From positions 43,175,798 through 43,239,797 of the forward strand of contig CM059196.1 of NCBI GenBank assembly GCA_030323885.1: a stretch of DNA of 64,000 bases. Direction: 5' to 3'. The notes under the pieces were generated by a model. That model ran no database searches. It was not told the origin of the DNA and saw nothing but the letters and a program-made list of their open reading frames with translations. Both the position numbers and the translations under genes were made by a program. Below are positions 10,812 through 20,522 of the stretch, in pieces (the first letter of the stretch is position 1; each line of letters begins with the position of its first letter). Origin of the DNA: Branchipolynoe longqiensis (Eukaryota > Annelida > Polychaeta > Phyllodocida > Polynoidae).

Positions 10812-10965
10812 TTTGTGTCCGTACACATGTGAAGATATCAAAATCAAGCCTATTTCAAGGTTTTTCAATAGGAATTCAAGACTATTTTCATTTGGATTTC
10901 AGGGGGGGGAAGCAATGGTGAATGGTGATTTCAGACTAAATTAGATCAATTGGACAGTTACTGGT

Positions 10966-11465
10966 GCTGTCACATTACGATGCTTCTCGCCGGCGCGCCG
11001 CCAACGCGCCGCCAACGCGCAAAATCACTTTTAATTGTCGGGACACGTCAAACTTTTGGGTGTCAGCGCAACATATTGGTAGCGGGTTTTGGCGCGCCGT
11101 CCTGATTTGACCTTAGATGTAGCTTGGACGTAAAATAACAACAAATTGTTTAAGCAACAGTTTGGCGCAACGTGTGGAAACGACCCTCACGCGCGCATGG
11201 CGTGTGCCTAGCGTTCGCATAACGTTATTCCAGCGATGTCGACGTGCTTCTGACATCGCCATAATGTTGGCACCCGCGCATTGTCGGTCATTGAGAGTTT
11301 TGTGCAAGCACAAAACTTCGCCGATCCGATGACCCGCGCCGCCGACCCTCGCCGACCATCAACGATTACCAACGCGCATAATGTTTCCTGACGTATCCCC
11401 ATGTTCCGCAAAAAAATCACATACGTCGACGCGCGTGGGTGAGAAGCATCGTAATGTGACAGGGC
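10966..11465. mobile_element. Element N copy 3, nested in J
   Basis: Ends GCTGTCACATTACGATGCTT and AAGCATCGTAATGTGACAGG are inverse complements extending about 25 bp. About 500 bp long, CpG-rich inside (GCGCGCC repeats). It splits J copy 1, so it inserted later than J. A solo SINE-A tail (11096-11160) lies inside it. Confidence 0.85.
11096..11160 (+). mobile_element. Solo SINE-A tail with 8-bp direct repeats
   Basis: GCCGTCCTGATTTGACCTTA..GGACGTAAAATAACAACAAA only. It is flanked by TTTGGCGC at 11088-11095 and 11161-11168, a plausible TSD. Third layer of nesting: tail in N in J. Confidence 0.75.
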
Positions 11466-11784
11466 TATATTAATGGAATTCAAAGCTTTTCAAGACTAAT
11501 TACCCAAAATAGGCTAAATTCAAGGCTTTTCAAGCCGTTGAAATGGGGAAAATGAAGTTCAAGACTTTCCAGGTCCCATACGGACCCCTGTATATATATA
11601 ATAACCCTTGCAGCTTTTGTCATGTTCGATAGTTACCAACGCTTCTGGTGATACAGTGGCGTAACATCTGCTTGCACGTGTAGAGGTTAGGGAAATACAG
11701 AGAGAGGGGGGGGTCCTCCAAAGGTATGTGTAGTTAAAACAAACTACCACCACCCCTACCATCAACATCACCACCACTGCGGTA

Positions 11785-11967
11785 TGCATGAGGGATGGAG
11801 GGGAGGGGGGGCGAGGGGGAGGGGATGGGATGGAGAGGGGGATGGAGAGGGAAATGGAGAGGGAAAGGGAGAGGGAGGGGGAGGGGAAGAGAGGGAGGGG
11901 TGGGGAGGGGAGGGGGATGGACAGGTAGAGGGGGAGGGGGAGAGAGAAGGGAGAAGGAAAAGGAAAG
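11785..11967. repeat. (GGGAGA)n polypurine array
   Basis: GGAGGGG/GGAGAGGG units, purine-only apart from a few T. Gly/Arg/Glu-rich ORFs are artefacts. Confidence 0.9.
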
Positions 11968-12060
11968 TTTGTTTTATTTAATGACGCCTCGAGAGCGCAT
12001 TGATTTTTATCATCGGCTATTGGACGCCAAACATATGGTCATTCTGACATGTATCGGAGT
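11968..12060 (+). mobile_element. Repeat S fragment (mollusc-type SINE-like)
   Basis: TTTGTTTTATTTAATGACGC..TTTTTATCATCGGCTATTGG..AAACATATGGTCATTCTGAC matches 17325-17440. I recall a similar repeat from gastropod and bivalve genomes but cannot verify it here. Confidence 0.6.
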
Positions 12061-12554
12061 ATTACTATTACTTAGTATTAGTGATTGTTAGGACTGGGCA
12101 GGTGGTTTGCATTGGGCGGGTTGTTTGAAGTCGGCTGGGCAGTGGAGGGATAGATAGATAGGAGCAGAGAGGTCCCTGATGTTGGATAGAGGTGGAGATG
12201 CCTGTTGAGATCATTGAATGATTGAAAAAAGAAAAAAGACTTAAAAAGAAGACAAACGGGGTGAGTATGTAGGTGGAACTTTAATCAAATTAGAATCTAC
12301 ATGACAGATTGTACATCATCTTTGAATCTGAAATAGGTTCAAGAGAAAGAAAAGGAAAGAAAAAAGAACGAAAGAGAAAAAACAAACCACGAGAATGTGA
12401 AAGAAGGGGAGGGGAACAAGAAAGTGTGGTTGATACACAATGAAGCCGCCAATGTTTGGTTTTGACATTGAATGGAGAAAGTTCTGACAAAACTGAATGA
12501 TCTAGGGTTGGCTAAAAAAAACACCCCACTCTGATCATACATAATAATAATAAT
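12061..12554. other. No recognised feature
   Basis: Purine-biased unique-looking DNA. No repeat match in the window. Confidence 0.4.
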
Positions 12555-12935
12555 GCAAGGATGAAATTGGTATCTGGCAAGAAAAACCGGAAATTAGGCC
12601 GAGACCGTGACACCACCTGGCAACAGAATCAAAGGTCAATTTCATCAAAAACACAGATCTCCCCCCCCCCCCCCCACCATAGAATTAACAATCAGAGAAT
12701 CGCGGAAAATGCTGGAAGTCATGTTTTAACTGTCACTTATTTTGACTGCCCATACCAAACTCTTGTTTGGGGTATATGTTCTAGCAACATCTAAGGGGAA
12801 ACAAATAAAATATAAAAAAGGATTTAAAAAGAGGATTTGGACTACCCAATTGCTGTTGCCGTTTTGTGATAGTTAATCGGTAAATATAACAAATCTGGAA
12901 ATCCGCGAAATCGCATAGATCTTTCATCCATGGTT
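12555..12935 (+). mobile_element. Element F copy 1 (diverged)
   Basis: CAAGGATGAAATTGGTATCT at the left and ATAGATCTTTCATCCATGG at the right mirror the F ends. Inside, CAGAGAATCGCGGAAAATGC aligns with F copy 2. It contains a C run (12660-12675) and a SINE-A tail remnant. Confidence 0.65.
12772..12797 (-). mobile_element. SINE-A tail remnant
   Basis: GTTCTAGCAACATCTAAGG only, a decayed solo tail inside F copy 1. Confidence 0.5.
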
Positions 12936-13054
12936 AATGAGAAAAAGAACTCCGAAAACTTTATATTATTTCAATGTGGATGCAAACATTTTACTAACTT
13001 AAAGGTTTTAGGAGGTGACAGGATTATGTAGACCCACTGAACATGGGGTGAAAA

Positions 13055-13400
13055 TGTAAGAGGGGGTGGGGGTTAGAGGGTGAAGGTGGTTAGAGGGTGA
13101 GGGGGTTAGAGGTTGAGAGTGGGTGATAGTGGGTGATAGTGGGTGAGAGTGGGTTAGAGGGTGAGAGGGGGTTAGAGGGGGTTAGAGGGTGAGAGGGGGT
13201 TAGAGGGTGAGAGGGGTGAGAGGGGTTAGAGGGTGAGAGTGAGTTAGAGGGTGAGAGTGGGGTAGAGGGTGAGAGTGGGTTAGAGGGTTAGGGGTTAGAT
13301 GGTGAGGGGGTTAGAGGGTCGGAGAGAGTATGGGAGGGTCAGGGAGGGTGAGAGAGGGTGAGAGAGGGTGAGAGAGTTAGATAGTGAGTAGATAAGACAA
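13055..13400. repeat. (GGTTAGAGGGTGAGAGT)n minisatellite
   Basis: Degenerate 8-18 bp units combining GGTTAGAGGGTGAGAG, GTGATAGTGG and GTGAGAGAGG. Serine/proline-rich minus-strand ORFs are artefacts. Confidence 0.9.
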
Positions 13401-13471
13401 TGAGACGTTAGAAGAGGGATAAGGACGTGAGAGGATGAGAGTGGGAAGGCGAGAAAATGAGGGGGCGAGTT

Positions 13472-13943
13472 CAGGGATGAAAGTGATCTCCGGGAAAAAA
13501 AGCGGAAATGCTGATATTCTCCCATAGGCTTAGCATTATCAGGGAATCGCTGAAAATCCCCGGAAGTCGGGTTTCATACATATTGGTATACACTGATAGT
13601 GCTGCGGCGTTTGAACCACGTATTAGTAGTATACGCTGATAGTGCTGCGCCATTTGAAGCATGTAACAGTAGTATACGCTGATAGTGCTGCGGCGTTTGA
13701 AGTCATTAGTAATAGTAGTATACGCTGCTAGTGCTGCGGCGTTTGCACCACATATTAGTATACGCTGATAGTGCTTCAGGGGGAAACAACGTATTGGTTG
13801 GTTGGTTGGTTGGTTGTTGGAGTTTTAAGTCCTGGCAACATCTAAGGTCATATCAGGACAGGCGCAAAGTATTATTAGTATACACTTATAGCTACAGGAA
13901 AAATCCCGGAAATCAGCGAAATCGCGGAGATCTTTCATCCCTG
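13472..13943 (+). mobile_element. Element F copy 2, hAT-like ends
   Basis: Starts CAGGGATGAAAGTGATCTCC and ends GATCTTTCATCCCTG, giving 12-bp TIRs. GAGTT occurs directly on both sides (13467-13471 and 13944-13948). Inside is a 3-4 copy tandem of TAGTATACGCTGATAGTGCT-type units of about 50-60 bp. A solo SINE-A tail (about 13793-13866) interrupts it. The uninterrupted sequence is seen in F copy 3. Confidence 0.8.
13793..13866 (-). mobile_element. Solo SINE-A tail inside F
   Basis: (GGTT)n then TTTTAAGTCCTGGCAACATC..TATCAGGACAGG. F copy 3 reads AACGTATTAGTATACACTCA across this point, so the tail is a later insertion at GTATT. Confidence 0.8.
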
Positions 13944-13948
13944 GAGTT

Positions 13949-14130
13949 GAGCACCTGCTTCCCCTGTAGCAGGTTTTGGGATTCGAACCTATTGGCCCAG
14001 TCAAACCAATGAGTTAGAAATTAATACTAGTCACTACTCGGCATTACTAGGACCAGGGAAGGAACAGTGGAATGAGGGAGACCAATTGTCAGCGTATGAA
14101 ATTCCCCTAATTAATCAACGAAGTGTCAAA
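13949..14130 (+). mobile_element. SINE-B copy 1
   Basis: A tRNA-like 3' half (GGGATTCGAACC, a B-box) is followed by GTCAAACCAATGAG as in SINE-A. It then has a different 3' part: AGTGGAATGAGGGAGACCAA..GAAATTCCCCTAATTAATCAAC. It directly follows F copy 2. Confidence 0.75.
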
Positions 14131-14221
14131 AAAATAGAAATAAAAAAGGGTAATAATTAAGTATTCATGGCATTGAACGAAACTCCTGAAGTAGTCGGGA
14201 AATAACAAGCTGTGTTCTCTG

Positions 14222-14515
14222 TGGCAGAGTGGCTAGAGTGTCTGACTTTTTTCTAGGTCGGACTCCTAATCTGAAGGTCAGTGGTTCGATTCCCCGTCCC
14301 CCCACCTCTGCCAATTTGGATTTCCACCACTGTGTATAACTTACAGCGTCATCAAAGGCCAGTTGCTCTCATACCATGTCTATGTGGTGTGGGAGGTTAA
14401 AAATCCCTTGGGCCGGTAAAAGTGTAGTCCCGGCTTTCTATTGACAAACTGTCTAATGGTGAAAACAAGTCTATTCAGACTTATCCATGATAGGCAGTAT
14501 AAATCGTCAAGAAAA
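14222..14515 (+). mobile_element. SINE-C, full copy with tRNA-like head
   Basis: The head carries an A-box-like TGGCAGAGTGGCTAGAGTG and a B-box GGTTCGATTCC. The body has GCCAGTTGCTCTCATACCAT and GAGGTTAAAAATCCCTTGGG, with an A-rich end (14510-14520). The head differs from SINE-A. The long variable-arm spacing recalls a Leu/Ser-type tRNA, but this is inference. Confidence 0.75.
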
Positions 14516-14589
14516 AAAAACCAAGCTCTGACAATTTCCTGATTCTTAAAAACACTATAATTTCAGTTTTAACTAATTACAATGTGATG

Positions 14590-14708
14590 GATCGGTTTCT
14601 ATCTTCGCATGGGCTATGGAATGAGTGGTTGTTGGGGAGGTTTATGCCCACTCGCCGTGAATATGGCCTATGTTGCCGACACGGCATAAAGCAACCACCA
14701 ATCAATCA
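14590..14708 (+). repeat. SINE-D tail
   Basis: CTCGCCGTGAATATGGCCTA..TGCCGACACGGCATAAAGCA then CCACCAATCAATCAA. It joins the tail of a minus-strand SINE-A without a gap. Confidence 0.65.
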
Positions 14709-15014
14709 ACGTCCTGGCAACATCTAAGGTCAAATCAGGTTGGGTACCGACAGTGCGCACTTATTCATGGCAACTTTATAGTGCTGCATCAGTGGGAGAC
14801 CATGGTCCAGCACCATGACCTGATATCCCACTCAGTCACATTATCCAGACACTGAGCCAACCAGTCTGTGCCCTATCCTAATAATACCAAGCACCTGGCT
14901 ATGAAGCGTTAAGTATCAATTTTGTAAGTCATTGGCTTGACTCGACCAGGAATTGAACTCCCGAACTTCTTCACAGAAGGCCTGCGCTCTACCAATTCGG
15001 CCACCGCGTCTGGT
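14709..15014 (-). mobile_element. SINE-A, full length, head type 1
   Basis: On the minus strand: head GCGGTGGCCGAATTGGTAGA (A-box), B-box-like GGGAGTTCAATTCC, the body, and a tail ending at CGTTGATTGATTGGTGG from SINE-D. The head is that of an RNA polymerase III tRNA promoter. Confidence 0.9.
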
Positions 15015-15339
15015 GTTATATATAAGGGATATATATAATATACATAAAATAATATATCACATACCCTTGAATGACAATACATTTAAATAAAACTTGTTAT
15101 CAACTAGAATACGTTATCAACTACAACTACAATATTGATAGCTACAGTGGTAGAAATGCTTCCCAAATTCCTAATCCCAGATTGTGGTGTGAAATTCACC
15201 CGCTGAGTGGCGCCATGGGGTAACATGATCAGTTTTTGTCTGTGTGAAGAGGCGGATTGGATAAGTTTGGTCATCCCATTTGTCTGTTGCAAAAAATAAA
15301 AAATATAAATGTCTTCCTGGTTACAGCACGTTTGTAGGC
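15015..15339. other. No recognised feature
   Basis: AT-rich DNA with TATATA words. No repeat or coding signal. Confidence 0.4.
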
Positions 15340-15690
15340 GTTGGCAGCAGTTTTAATTCTACATTTTATTCTTTTAAATGTGTATTATGTCGTGACGGAC
15401 CTCCTAGGGGTATTGAAATGAGGGAAGGCCACACAGTAGAAGCTTCAGTCCTCGGGATGCTTCCTGGTTTACTCGGTCAAGGTCAGAGTAGAAGTGACCT
15501 TCCATTTTGTAGCCATGTCACAAATAACCTACAGTGGGAGATGGCCGCTAGCGAAAGGGTGGAATGAATGGTCCATCACAGGGACCGCCCCTGCTAGCAT
15601 GCTGCCATTCGCCAGTCCTGACCAGCAAGCGAGAGTTTAGCCGAGACCGCCACCATGTGGTAGTGAGGTTCATTAGGGACTATTAAAACT
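15340..15690 (+). repeat. Repeat family E copy 1
   Basis: Shares GTTTACT..CAAGGTCAGAGTAGAAGTGACCT-type sequence and GAGACCGCCACCATGTGGTAGTGAGG with 54740-54890/55215-55320, and partly with 20940-21115 and 47160-47310. It ends in a T run. Class unknown; a retroposon is possible. A 95-aa ORF overlaps without recognisable domain. Confidence 0.55.
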
Positions 15691-15889
15691 TTTTTTTTTT
15701 AATTGGTACTATCCTCAGCCTAACAAACCAAGTTAATATTAAATAATAATAATATATGCGCAGTTAAAATTGGGTCACCCGGAATTTTTTTTTCAGTCTG
15801 ATACTAAGACCAAATCTAACTAACATAATCAATGGTTTACTACATTAGTGTAATAATCACGTGACCCATATCCATCCAACGTGACCTGT

Positions 15890-15965
15890 ATCATGTCTAT
15901 GTGTGTCTGCGTGTGTGTCTGCATGTGTCTGTGTCTGTGTGTGTATGTGTGTGTATGTGTGTGTG
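15890..15965. repeat. (TG)n-rich microsatellite
   Basis: TGTGTCTG/TGTGTATG units. Confidence 0.85.
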
Positions 15966-16058
15966 TTATAAGATAGATCTTGCCAAATTATTAAAAGCAC
16001 CTGCTGGCTTCATGCGCAAGAGGTTGTAAGAGGAAACCCCGACTTCCGTCAATATAGA

Positions 16059-16113
16059 CCGTCCTGATTTGACCTTAGATGTTGCTAGGACGTAAAACCC
16101 CCAAAAACAAACA
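16059..16113 (+). mobile_element. Solo SINE-A tail
   Basis: CCGTCCTGATTTGACCTTAG..GGACGTAAAACCCCCAAAAA only. The flanks CAATATAG and CAATCTATA are a weak TSD candidate. Confidence 0.8.
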
Positions 16114-16119
16114 ATCTAT

Positions 16120-16420
16120 ATGGATATCTCACATGGATGATATATTGCGCGGGGCTGTGCGCGCGAACGTATACCGAGCAGACGACACCAGCGTTGCCGT
16201 GCCTAACGGGAGGGGTGAGTGCGCACGACACCGTGAGTCACGTGAGGGAATAGGCGCCGCGCCACCTATCGACTCTCGGGTGTAGCTGGTGACGCTGGGA
16301 CGCGTGGGAATAGAGGCGGACACGTGAGTGGTGGAGAGGTGTGCCACTGACAGTCGTAGCGGAATTGAATGACGTCATAATTAGTCTCATGACAACTGGA
16401 CGGGTCTCCAACAGAACCGT
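16120..16420. other. CpG-rich unique stretch
   Basis: Locally rich in CG (GCGCGGGG, GCGCGCGAACG, GGCGCCGCGCC) with two CACGTGAG words (about 16237 and 16321). It could be an unmethylated island or decayed N-type element. No start codon or donor is convincing. Confidence 0.3.
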
Positions 16421-17092
16421 CCACCCCGGGATACCGTCAGGGACCTTGGTTGGCAGGTCGCACCTTAACCCAGTTTTAGCGAAGTGAAAGCATTGCATTG
16501 CTCAAAGAGTTATCTTCATGTAGATTAAACTAGCAACATTTGCTGGGCGTGAGCTTCTGCTTTTTTGTTGTTTTGTTTTTGTTTTAGACAAATATGGTTG
16601 GTTGGTTGTTGGAGTTTTACATCCTTACAACATCTAAGGTCATACCAGGACGAGTACCAACTTGTGACAGTGCGCACTCATGGCGACTTTATAGTGCTGC
16701 CCCACTGGGAAATCAGGTCGTCGCACCATGACCTGATATTCCACTCAGTCACATTATCCTGAGACTGAGCTAACCAGTCCATGCCTTTTTCTATTAATGC
16801 CGAGCACCAGGCTAAGAAGTGACAAGCATACATTTTTAAGTCATTAGTTTGACTCGACCAGGGTTTGAATCCCATGATCTACCAAAATGGAAGATGGACA
16901 CTCAACTCTTTCAGCCATCCCGTCTCCAACTGAACCCTCTACCCGGGATAGTATCACGCAGCCAGGCAGGTTGCACTTAAGCCAGTTTAAACAAACCAAT
17001 GGTTTCACTTAGCTAAAAGAGTTATCTTCATGTACATTAAAACTGGCAGAATTTGCTGGGTTTGAGTTTCGGCTTTTTTGTTTTGTATAAAT
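16385..17092. repeat. Diverged direct repeats flanking a SINE
   Basis: 16385-16580 and 16918-17092 are the same about 180-bp sequence (GTCTCCAAC, CCCGGGATA, GAGTTATCTTCATGTA, GCTTTTTTGTT). They sit on either side of a SINE-A copy. The region looks like two neighbouring copies of an unclassified repeat, or a segment duplicated around the SINE. Confidence 0.65.
16597..16925 (-). mobile_element. SINE-A, full length, head type 2
   Basis: The tail and body are as in other copies, but on the minus strand the head reads GGGATGGCTGAAAGAGTTGA instead of GCGGTGGCCGAATCGGTAGA. A different tRNA-like head on the same body. Confidence 0.85.
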
Positions 17093-17324
17093 ATATTAAG
17101 CTGATATAATCTATTTTACATTAGATTGAAGTACGATTGAAAGGGTGCACGTTTGGAGATACTGGAAGCAAAAATATGACAAATTAACTTTGGAATGCAT
17201 CACAAAATGGTTGACATTATAACTGCTTATTATTATGTCATAAGCGTCGGCAGTAATAGATTCCATTGAATTGACCTAGCGATCCTATGCAGGAATAAAG
17301 GCTTAATGAGTGCACCAAAAACAA
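17093..17324. other. No recognised feature
   Basis: AT-rich DNA without repeat match. Confidence 0.4.
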
Positions 17325-17475
17325 CTTTGTTTTATTTAAAGACGCCTTTAAAGCACGTTGATTTTTATTATCGGCTATTGGATGTCAAACATATGGTCAT
17401 TCTGACATATTTTTTTGGAGGAAACCCACTGCCACCACATAGGCTAACCCATTCCGTCTAGTGGTCTGAATTTCA
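17325..17475 (+). mobile_element. Repeat S copy 2
   Basis: TTTGTTTTATTTAAAGACGC, TTATCGGCTATTGGATGTCA and GAGGAAACCCACTGCCACCA. It is longer than the 11968 copy and joins SINE-A body sequence at about 17476. Confidence 0.65.
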
Positions 17476-17660
17476 GTGCTGCCATGCATGTAGTCAGCAC
17501 TATAACCACATATACCACTCAGTCACTCCATCCTTACAATGAACCAGTCCTTAATGCCCGCGCACCAGCCAAGGTAGCTATAAGTATCAATTTTCTAAGT
17601 CTGCAGTTTGACTATGTTTGACTATGCTAGGATTTGAACCCACGACATCCCGCATGGTAA
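17476..17660 (-). mobile_element. SINE-A 5' half, chimeric with repeat S
   Basis: From a body junction (ATACCACTCAGTCACTCCAT) to the head (GGATTTGAACCCACGACATC). It lacks the tail and half of the body, which are replaced by repeat S. Confidence 0.65.
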
Positions 17661-17980
17661 ACAAGTGCTCAACTCAATATGGGTATTTCAAGTTTTGCTG
17701 GTCTGTCAATAAGGACAATAAGGACTGAAATTGGGACACCACACACTAGGCCTACAAACTACATAGTGGAAGTTAAAGTTTGTGCCATTGCCATCCTTCA
17801 CTATAGGCCCAATATTTTAACTAACTTTGAACCTATAACCACATTTCTCATGATAACCAAAATTGTTAGGGGTATTTCCATACCTTTGTTTCTATTGTAG
17901 ATTGCAGTGATATCATCCTCTCAAATATATTACATGAGTTAAAGTTAGTACTTTCTGTATCATGGTGTATGTGCATTCAC
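17661..17980. other. No recognised feature
   Basis: A 73-aa plus ORF (17679-17900) has no domain. Ends at a C run (17988-18001). Confidence 0.4.
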
Positions 17981-18008
17981 CTCCTCTCCCCCCCCCCCCC
18001 CACCCCCC

Positions 18009-18230
18009 AGTCACATTATGGCTTGCGACCATTTTGGGACCACCTTGGACCAAACAATCCACCTGCTTGCGACCTCCTTGCAACCAAAGCAATGGTCACT
18101 GAACCCTGGACGACCATTTTGGTCGCAAGGAGGTTGGCAATCACTGAGGACCACTTTGCAACTACTTGCAACCAATTGGCGATCCCTTTGTGACTACCCC
18201 TTTTTTGTGGTCGAAAACAGTAGTGTGACT
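18009..18230. repeat. Repeat H copy 2
   Basis: CACATTATGGCTTGCGACCA, then self-complementary TGCGACCTCCTTGCAACC and TTTGGTCGCAAGGAGGTTGG, as in 3436-3690. Foldback structure likely. Confidence 0.5.
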
Positions 18231-18380
18231 GTGGTATTATTAGCTGTAGCTCTGACCTGATGTGCTGGGTACCAGCCTTAGTCCTTACCGAGGAACCAGC
18301 AGAACTCACAGCACCCATATTGGCCATCCCATCCGGTTAACTCACTATCAGCGAATCAGCTGAAACAAGGTATGTATGTT

Positions 18381-18440
18381 TGTTTTGTTGTTGTTGTTTT
18401 ACGTCCTAGCAACATCTGAGGTCATATCAGGACGGGGGTG
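18381..18440 (-). mobile_element. Solo SINE-A tail
   Basis: TTGTTGTTGTTGTTTTACGT..CATCTGAGGTCATATCAGGA. Flanked by TGTATGT at 18373-18379 and 18441-18447, a weak 7-bp TSD. Confidence 0.8.
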
Positions 18441-18639
18441 TGTATGTAGACTGTGTTCAAATGGTACAAGGCGCTAAACGGAACGTTTGATCTTGACTCA
18501 CTGCAGATGCAGAAAAGCCATCGAAAAGGCTTGCTGGTTGTTAGTTGGCCAGCTGCCAAGGCCGGCCTTACTTAGGCCAGGCGTAATATGGGTGCCATTA
18601 CTGACTGCTAGACTAGACGCAGCTTAGAGGTCACCTCCG

Positions 18640-18972
18640 ATTACCTGTTAGTTGGTTGGTTTTTGGAGCTTTACGTCCTAGCAACTTTGTTGTTGGTTGT
18701 TTTACATCCTAGCAACATCTATGGTCATCATATCAGGACGGGTCCTGGCAACATCTAAGGTAATATTAGGACAGTTGCCGACTTGTGACAGTGTGCACTC
18801 ATGGCAACTTTATGCACCACTGGGAGACCAGGCTGCCAGCACCATGACCTAATATCCCATTCAGTCACATTATCCAAACACTGAGCCAACCAGTCATTTC
18901 CCTATCCTAATAATTCAGAGCCCCGAACTAGCAGGTGACAAGAATCAATTTTTAAGTCAAACAGGGTTCGAA
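18640..18972 (-). mobile_element. SINE-A interrupted in its own tail by a solo tail
   Basis: The outer copy starts TTGGAGCTTTACGTCCTAGC, is interrupted at 18686-18741, resumes GTCCTGGCAACATCTAAGG, and runs to the B-box region (CAGGGTTCGAATT). The head is replaced by SINE-C sequence. Confidence 0.85.
18686..18741 (-). mobile_element. Solo SINE-A tail inserted in a SINE-A tail
   Basis: A 56-bp tail only, flanked by GTCCTAGCAAC (18675-18685) and GTCCTGGCAAC (18742-18752). These 11-bp direct repeats with one difference fit a TSD of the host tail. Confidence 0.85.
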
Positions 18973-19172
18973 TTTGTATTTCCACCGATGTGTATAACTT
19001 ACAGCGTCATCAAAGGCCAGTTGCTCTCATACCATGTCTATGTGGTGTGGGAGGTTAAAAATCCCTTGGACCGGTAAAAGTGTAGGCTCGGGCTTTCTGT
19101 CGACAAACTGTCTAATGGTGAAAACAAGTCTAGTCAGACTTATCCATAATAGGCAGTATAAATCTTCAAGGT
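18973..19172 (+). mobile_element. SINE-C body, head lost
   Basis: TTTCCACCGATGTGTATAAC..AGGTTAAAAATCCCTTGGAC..GGCAGTATAAATCTTCAAGG matches 14325-14510. It joins the B-box region of a minus-strand SINE-A, so a chimeric junction. Confidence 0.8.
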
Positions 19173-19208
19173 ATGTGTGTGTGTGTGTATGTGTGTGTGT
19201 AGGTAGGT
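19173..19208. repeat. (TG)n microsatellite
   Basis: TGTGTGTGTGTGTATGTGTG immediately after the SINE-C end. Confidence 0.9.
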
Positions 19209-19217
19209 GTGGGTAGA

Positions 19218-19577
19218 TTTTTTGTTTGTTGTGGTTTTATGTCCTAGCAACATCTAAGGTCATATCAGGGCGGGTACCGACTTGTGACAGTGGACACTCA
19301 TGGTGACTTTATAGTGCTGCCCCACTGGGAGACCAGGCCGCCAGCACCATGACCTGATATCCCACTCAAGTCACATTATCCTGACACTGAGCCAACCAGT
19401 CCTGCCATATCCTAATAATGCCGAGTACCTGGCTAGGGAGTGACAAGGCTAGGGAGTAACAAGTACAAATTTTTAAGTCATTGGTTTGACTCGACCGGGA
19501 ACCGGGAACCGAACTCGCGAACTCCCGGTCTTCCGCACACGAGGCCTGTGCTCTACCGATATGCCACCGCGCCCCGT
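19218..19577 (-). mobile_element. SINE-A, full length, head type 1
   Basis: Complete copy from a TTTGTTTGTTGTGGTTTTAT tail to a head reading GCGCGGTGGCATATCGGTAG on the minus strand. It contains a small internal duplication (GACCGGGAACCGGGAACC). Confidence 0.9.
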
Positions 19578-20030
19578 ACGTGTAGGTGTAGGTGTGTTGT
19601 GCCTGAGAGTCCGCCGTATGAACAAATCACTGACCTGCTTGTAATTCTCAAGTTTAAAAAAAATTAAAGCTACCGATTTTTCTTGGGACAACAACCATCA
19701 CCATTTAGAGTAGTTACATAATTCGTTGGATAATATTTTCAAAACTAAAATAAACTAATATACCCAAATACTTGTGCACTTATGAATCGCTTCACTATTT
19801 ACAGCTACATAATTCATTAAATAATACTTTCAAAACTAAAATACCTACCTATATATCTAATTCTATACTTGTGCACTTAGGAATCTTTTGTTGGAGGAGG
19901 CGGAGGGGGCGCTCAGTGTAATGTATGGTAATGAAGCGATCAAGCGAACGCTTGGTCACGTGGTCGAGTGCGCCGCTGACGTCATCAGAGAGCACTTGGG
20001 GGTTGGGTAGGGGGCAGCACTGCCCGTTGT
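19578..20030. other. No repeat; CRE and E-box words
   Basis: Unique AT-rich DNA, then a G/C-rich stretch containing CACGTGG (19958) and TGACGTCA (19977-19984). No exon evidence beside it. Confidence 0.3.
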
Positions 20031-20522
20031 CGCAGTATCAGCTGACTGCCATTTTCAGCTGACTGCATAGACGCAAACTCAAGGCATTGTCAATGGTCGT
20101 GACCAATCTTCATACAGAAAATACAGAAAAAGTGAAATATCTCTAAAACCACACCACCTATTAACAAATCACTTGTTACACATATAGAAAACATCTTTAC
20201 CAAAAAGATTATATTAAATTTATACGGTTTGGGTTCTTGATTTCTATTAATTTTGAATAAAACTAATGTTTTGCACTGCACGAACCGGCAAACTCAAGGC
20301 ATTGTCAATGGTCGTGAGCAATCTTCATACAGAAAATACAGGAAAAGTGAAATACCTCTAAAACCACACCACCTAGAAACAAATCGCTTGGTACACATAT
20401 AGAAAACATCTTTACCAAAAACATTATATTAAATTTATAAGGTTAGTTATGATGCTGTTAGATTTTGACGCATGCGCATGAAACTGACAGTCAGCTGAAA
20501 ATGGCAGTCAGCTGAAACTGCG
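20031..20522. mobile_element. Element L copy 3, 35-bp TIR
   Basis: The left end 20031-20065 (CGCAGTATCAGCTGACTGCC..) and right end 20488-20522 (..GGCAGTCAGCTGAAACTGCG) are inverse complements with one mismatch. They enclose two L units (20101 and 20316). The TIR itself contains CAGCTGACTG twice. It is unrelated to the L copy 2 TIR although the cores match. Confidence 0.9.

Larger units (their letters stand above)
10812..11590. mobile_element. Element J copy 1, carrying a nested N element
   Basis: The left part (GTCCGTACACATGTGAAGA, ATTCAAGACTATTTTCATTT, then a G run) and the right part (GTTCAAGACTTTCCAGG, ACGGACCCCTG) match the two ends of J copy 2 at 50449-50748. The right end inverted reads CAGGGGTCCGT, giving hAT-like termini. 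The middle is split by N copy 3 (10966-11465). Confidence 0.75.

Noticed and set aside
16120..16420. Second CpG-island promoter
   Set aside because: CpG and CACGTG words are present but no ETS/NRF1 set, start codon with donor, or TATA box; similar CpG density occurs inside N elements.
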